Positions 8,179 to 10,845 of a DNA stretch of 10,845 nt are shown here, in pieces. The notes below the pieces were generated by a model that had not been told where the DNA came from, ran no database searches, and saw only the letters and a program-made list of their open reading frames with translations. Origin of the DNA: Ophiocordyceps camponoti-saundersi (nom. inval.). Taxonomy: Eukaryota; Ascomycota; Sordariomycetes; Hypocreales; Ophiocordycipitaceae. The stretch is from assembly GCA_003339415.1 (NCBI GenBank), contig PDHQ01000702.1:1-10845 (forward strand). The letters are read 5' to 3'. The stretch's first letter is position 1; each line of letters opens with the position of its first letter. The translations under genes were made by a program, and so were the position numbers.

Positions 8179-8297
8179 CTAGTAAAGAAATTAATAATAT
8201 AAGTTAAAAAAAAAGTTAAAAAGGGTTAAAAAAGGTTAAAAATAGTTAAAAAGAGTTAAAAAGAAGTAAATAAAATAAAGAAAAATAAAGAACTTAC
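8179..8297 (-). other. hAT intron 3 (119 nt)
   Basis: GTAAGT donor at 8297 and CTAG acceptor ending at 8179; the phase joins CC from exon 3 to G from exon 4. It is the longest of the ten introns because of an internal 10-bp tandem repeat. Confidence 0.78.
8203..8265. repeat. About 10-bp tandem repeat inside intron 3
   Basis: GTTAAA recurs at 8203, 8215, 8225, 8235, 8245 and 8255, with short A/G spacers, giving five or six imperfect units of 10 bp (12 for the first). On the sense strand each unit contains TTTAAC, similar to the branch-site core of the neighbouring introns. Confidence 0.85.
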
Positions 8298-8472
8298 GGG
8301 TTATAGAAGCTTAAAAGCTCCGAAAAAGAGGCTAAGCTAATAGCGTTAAAAGAGATATTATTACTAATTAAAAAGGATAAAATCCTCTTATAAGCCTTAG
8401 TCGAATTAAACTCTAAACGCTATTTTTTAGCTTAAAATTCCTTAAAGAAGTTAGGTTTCTCTCCTTAAAGCT

Positions 8473-8539
8473 CTAAATTAAGTAAAATATTAGTAATAAA
8501 TAATTAAATAAATAAAAAAATAAATAAATAAAAACTTAC
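8473..8539 (-). other. hAT intron 2 (67 nt)
   Basis: GTAAGT donor at 8539, TTACTAAT branch-like site, TTTAG acceptor ending at 8473. The body is TTTA-type low-complexity sequence. Phase is kept between exons 2 and 3. Confidence 0.82.
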
Positions 8540-8664
8540 TTCTCTTTCTTCCTTATTTTTTACTTTCTTTACTAAAAGCTATACCTTTATAGTAGCGTTC
8601 GTAATACCTTCCTAAGTTTATATAGATTTTCTAATCGATTATATATTTAAAGGCCTTATTATAG

Positions 8665-8717
8665 CTATAATAAATAGTTAATAAAAAGAAAAAATAAAAA
8701 AAAATAAATATACTTAT
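8665..8717 (-). other. hAT intron 1 (53 nt), donor mutated to AT
   Basis: The donor reads ATAAGT; the acceptor TATAG ends at 8665 and a TTAACTATT branch-like site precedes it. The frame joins AT from exon 1 to C from exon 2 and continues Y-N-K-A-F-K. The exon base before the donor is T, so the plus strand had CA here, the preferred RIP target. Confidence 0.75.
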
Positions 8718-9058
8718 ATAGTATAAGTATATAAAACTCGGCGCTATTACTATAAATTAATAAGTAAAAGCTTCCTTATAAAAAGCTTATATTAAAAGAT
8801 ATAAGGCTTAAGGCTTAAATCCGGCTCTAACTTAAAGTCTTCCTTATTATATTTTAATACGGAAAAATTAGTTTAAAGCGTATTTTTTTCTAGGTTTTTT
8901 CCTTTTTCCTATTTTTTTACTATAAATTTATTAGTATTTTTTTTTTACTATTTTTACTATTTTTTACTACTTTCTTTACCTTTTTCTTCTTTTTCGGTAA
9001 TAAACGAAGCTTAAGAATTAACGCCTAAAGTAGGCTACGAAGAACGTTTAAAAAATAA

Positions 9059-9095
9059 AGAGGCACTAGGCCCGGCCTTAAAGGGCCTAGCCTCT
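9059..9095. repeat. GC-rich inverted repeat within hAT exon 1
   Basis: CTAGGCCC (9066-9073) and GGGCCTAG (9083-9090) are perfect inverted arms around a 9-base loop. The stem extends with AGAGG (9059-9063) and CCTCT (9091-9095) after a two-base CA bulge. It is one of few GC-rich segments in the window and overlaps the transposase N-terminal coding region. Confidence 0.8.
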
Positions 9096-9169
9096 ATAAC
9101 TTTAAGACCTTCCGAAAACTTAAAAGTAGGGGAAGCAGAGGCTTCGGTAGGCGCGTATAAGGCAGATAT

Positions 9170-9319
9170 AATAAAAAGAGTCACGTGATTAGTAGAATTA
9201 AAAAGAGAAGAAGAAGAGGTTACGAATAGTGCTTTTTTTATCGAATTTAGATAAGAAACGAAGTAGAAATCGTTAAAGAAAGGAAAAAGAAAAGAAAGAG
9301 AAAGTTAAAGGGGGAATTC
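9170..9319 (-). other. Presumed hAT 5' flank / upstream region
   Basis: This lies just upstream of the tentative hAT start. It has a CACGTG box at 9182-9187, a CT-rich tract on the sense strand (about 9200-9225), and a purine-rich tract on the plus strand (about 9273-9312). The reading frame of exon 1 stays open through part of it, so the true start could be upstream. No TATA box was assigned and no terminal inverted repeat was recognised. Confidence 0.35.
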
Positions 9320-9693
9320 CTATACTTTATGCTACTAGAGCGTAGGAAATTCGGTATATAGGGTAGGTAGCTAGGAAGCGCGGAAAATTCTAGTATTTCT
9401 TAGTATTTTCGGGACTTTCTATAAGTACCCTAGTTATTTTTTTATAGCGGTAGAAGGTAGTAACGTTAGTAAAAGTATATTTCCTAGTATTTCTAAAATA
9501 TTATAAGCTAGTGCGGGGTTTTATACTCTTCCCTCCTAGAAAAAGGGAGAAAAAAACGCCCCACTTACCTAAAATAGAAGGGCCTACTTTTTTATAACTT
9601 ATAACTTTTTAAAGAATCTATATATAATTTTTTATAAGAAATAGATAATTAAAAGGTGCTTAAATTAATTAAAAAGGCGTATTTTCCTAAGTA
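9320..9693. repeat. Direct repeat copy A (about 374 bp)
   Basis: It is homologous over its whole length to 10021-10384, from CTATACTTT to TTTTCCTAAGTA. Differences are mostly transitions with some small indels, including about nine bases (near 9500-9510) absent from copy B. It contains GCGCGGAAAATTCTAGTATT and a stretch where GTGCGGGGTTTT and AAAACGCCCCAC face each other. No coding signal and no TG...CA ends were recognised, so the element type is unknown: possible hAT subterminal sequence, a non-autonomous element or a segmental duplicate. Confidence 0.85.
9512..9565. repeat. Imperfect hairpin inside repeat copy A
   Basis: GTGCGGGGTTTT pairs imperfectly with AAAACGCCCCAC (GTGGGGCGTTTT when reversed), enclosing a smaller CCCTCC / AGGGAG pairing. 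In copy B the same region (about 10202-10258) keeps the left arm but the right arm has mutated. Confidence 0.45.
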
Positions 9694-10020
9694 TATAATA
9701 AATCTATTAAAGAAAAGATTTTATATAAATTTAAATAGAGAGAAAATAATTTAAGTAAAAATAGATAAAAATAAAGAGATAGCTTATAAAGCTTAAAATA
9801 GTTCTTAATTAGGAAAACCTTATAATAATATAATTTTTTTAATATAAAAGAAAAAAATAAATATATATATTAATTATTAAGGCTTTAAAAAGCTATATAA
9901 AAATAAATTAAAAATATTTCTAAGAGTAAAACTAGCAAATAACTATTATAGAAATTTTAAATATATTTTTTCTTAATTTATTATTAATATTTTATTATAT
10001 ATAAGTAAAGAATAAAAAGA
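9694..10020. other. AT-rich spacer between the two direct repeats
   Basis: About 330 bases of A/T-dominated sequence. I see no coding frame, RNA gene or repeat with the flanking sequence; it does not resemble the DNA following copy B, so the repeats are not a simple tandem duplication of a longer unit. Confidence 0.6.
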
Positions 10021-10384
10021 CTATACTTTCTATTACTAGAACGTAAGAAATTCGGTATATAAGGTAGGTAGCTAGGAAGCGCGGAAAATTCTAGTATTGC
10101 TTAGTATTTTTAGGATTTTTATAAGTACCTTAGTTATTTTTTTATAGCGGTAGAAGGTAGTAACGTTAGCAAAAGTATATTTCCTAGTATTTCTAAAAGC
10201 TAGTGCGGGGTTTTATACTCTTCCTTCTTAGAAATAAGTAGAAAAAACGCCCTATTTACTTAAAATAAAAAGGCCTACTTTTTCCTAACTTATAACTTTT
10301 TAAAGATTTTATATATAAATTTTTATAAAATATAGATAATTATAAAGTACTTAAAATAGTTAAAAAGGTTTATTTTCCTAAGTA
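10021..10384. repeat. Direct repeat copy B (about 364 bp)
   Basis: Same family and orientation as 9320-9693. It is more AT-rich: most positions that differ have C or G in copy A and T or A in copy B, consistent with heavier RIP. Confidence 0.85.
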
Positions 10385-10845
10385 AATACTTATAATATTT
10401 AAAATATAATATTTTTATTTTTTTTAAAAAAATAAATAAAATAATTTTAAAAAATATTAAAAAGATAGAATTATTTAAATAAGTTATAAGTATTTTTAAA
10501 ACTTAAGATTCTTATAATAATAAAAGAATTATAATTAATTATAATATTTTTATAAAAGTATACTATTTTAAATAATTAAAAATAATATTATAAAAAATAA
10601 TTAAAATATTTTTTTTTAAGTTTTTATAATAAAGAAATAATATAGTATTTTTTTCCTATTTTTCCTTATTTATAAGCTTATTAATTAGCGAGATAATAAA
10701 ATTATTACTTTTTATATAAAGCTTTACTAAGATTTTATAAAGAGAAAAGAAACTCGGTTTCTTAAAAAGTAGAAAAAAGATATTTTATTTTATTTCTAGC
10801 TTATTAAAATAACTATAATATTAAGATTTTTATATAATATTCTCT
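10385..10845. other. AT-rich tail without recognisable genes
   Basis: Almost pure A/T sequence with TAAG/CTTA-type words and homopolymer runs. No frame, repeat or RNA was recognised on either strand. Confidence 0.6.

Larger units (their letters stand above)
7151..9169 (-). pseudogene. hAT transposase pseudogene, N-terminal half (exons 1-8a)
   Basis: Minus-strand exons: 8718-9169, 8540-8664, 8298-8472, 7958-8178, 7795-7897, 7441-7700, 7255-7395 and 7151-7204 (exon 8a, interrupted by the LTR element). The start is tentative: ATA at 9167-9169, read as a mutated ATG before S-A-L-Y-A-P-T-E; the frame stays open further upstream. Exon 1 is low-complexity and Ser/Lys-rich (E-K-E-E-K-G-K-E near 8990). 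Exon 3 has N-N-I-S-F-N-A-I and F-S-E-L-L, as in hAT transposases before the catalytic core. Exon 4 carries F-D-I then a stop where Trp is expected (near 8045). Exon 5 has Y-T-G-V-N-I-L, exon 6 D-N-A-G-N-N-N-T, exon 8a T-R-stop-N-S-T-F (7177-7197; Trp as TAG). Codon phase is kept across introns except at exon 7/8, where one base is missing. With the C-terminal half the protein would be about 814 codons, normal for hAT. Confidence 0.88.

Noticed and set aside
9320..10384. LTRs of a second short retrotransposon
   Set aside because: The repeats lack TG...CA type ends, a target duplication and any primer or polypurine site, and the 327-bp interior has no coding signal.
1..10845. A novel host gene cluster or defence system
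   Set aside because: All recognisable coding sequence belongs to two known transposon superfamilies and is inactivated by stops; nothing else on either strand resembles a functional gene.

Overview
The window is an extremely AT-rich, gene-poor stretch in which the dinucleotides CA and TG are almost absent and TA is in excess. On both strands the stop codons in otherwise recognisable protein remnants fall mostly where Trp (TGG to TAG/TAA) or Gln (CAA/CAG to TAA/TAG) is expected. This is the signature of repeat-induced point mutation (RIP), so the source is most likely a filamentous ascomycete, in an AT-rich transposon-dense compartment. No intact gene, tRNA or rRNA was seen.

The core is a nested pair of dead transposons, both reading on the minus strand. 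The older host is a hAT-family DNA transposon whose transposase gene runs from about 9169 down to 80. I could rebuild eleven exons and ten short introns (45-119 nt). The introns have GTAAGT donors, CTAAT/CTAAC-like branch sites and AG acceptors. Conceptual translation gives a Ser/Lys-rich N-terminus, a D-I-W segment, a DNAGNNNT segment, a TRWNSTF motif, an L-D-P-R motif and the C-terminal hAT dimerisation domain with TSASIE.

Inside exon 8 sits a complete Ty3/gypsy-type chromovirus (1182-7150, 5969 bp). It has two 349-bp LTRs, each bounded by a 7-bp inverted repeat TATTACG/CGTAATA, and a perfect 5-bp target duplication AGCTA (1177-1181 and 7151-7155). Read on the minus strand it runs: 5' LTR (6802-7150), leader, gag with zinc knuckle (about 5.6-6.2 kb), an unassigned stretch (about 4.7-5.6 kb), reverse transcriptase, RNase H, integrase, C-terminal chromodomain (down to about 1.62 kb), polypurine tract, 3' LTR (1182-1530). 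RT through chromodomain lies in one frame, so point mutation rather than indels killed it. Removing the element and one AGCTA copy restores the hAT reading frame.

The right part (9170-10845) holds the presumed hAT 5' flank, then two diverged direct repeats of about 370 bp (9320-9693 and 10021-10384), each with an internal hairpin-like segment, in AT-rich DNA with no recognisable gene. Coordinates of exons and motifs were worked out by hand; the gag region may be off by one or two bases.
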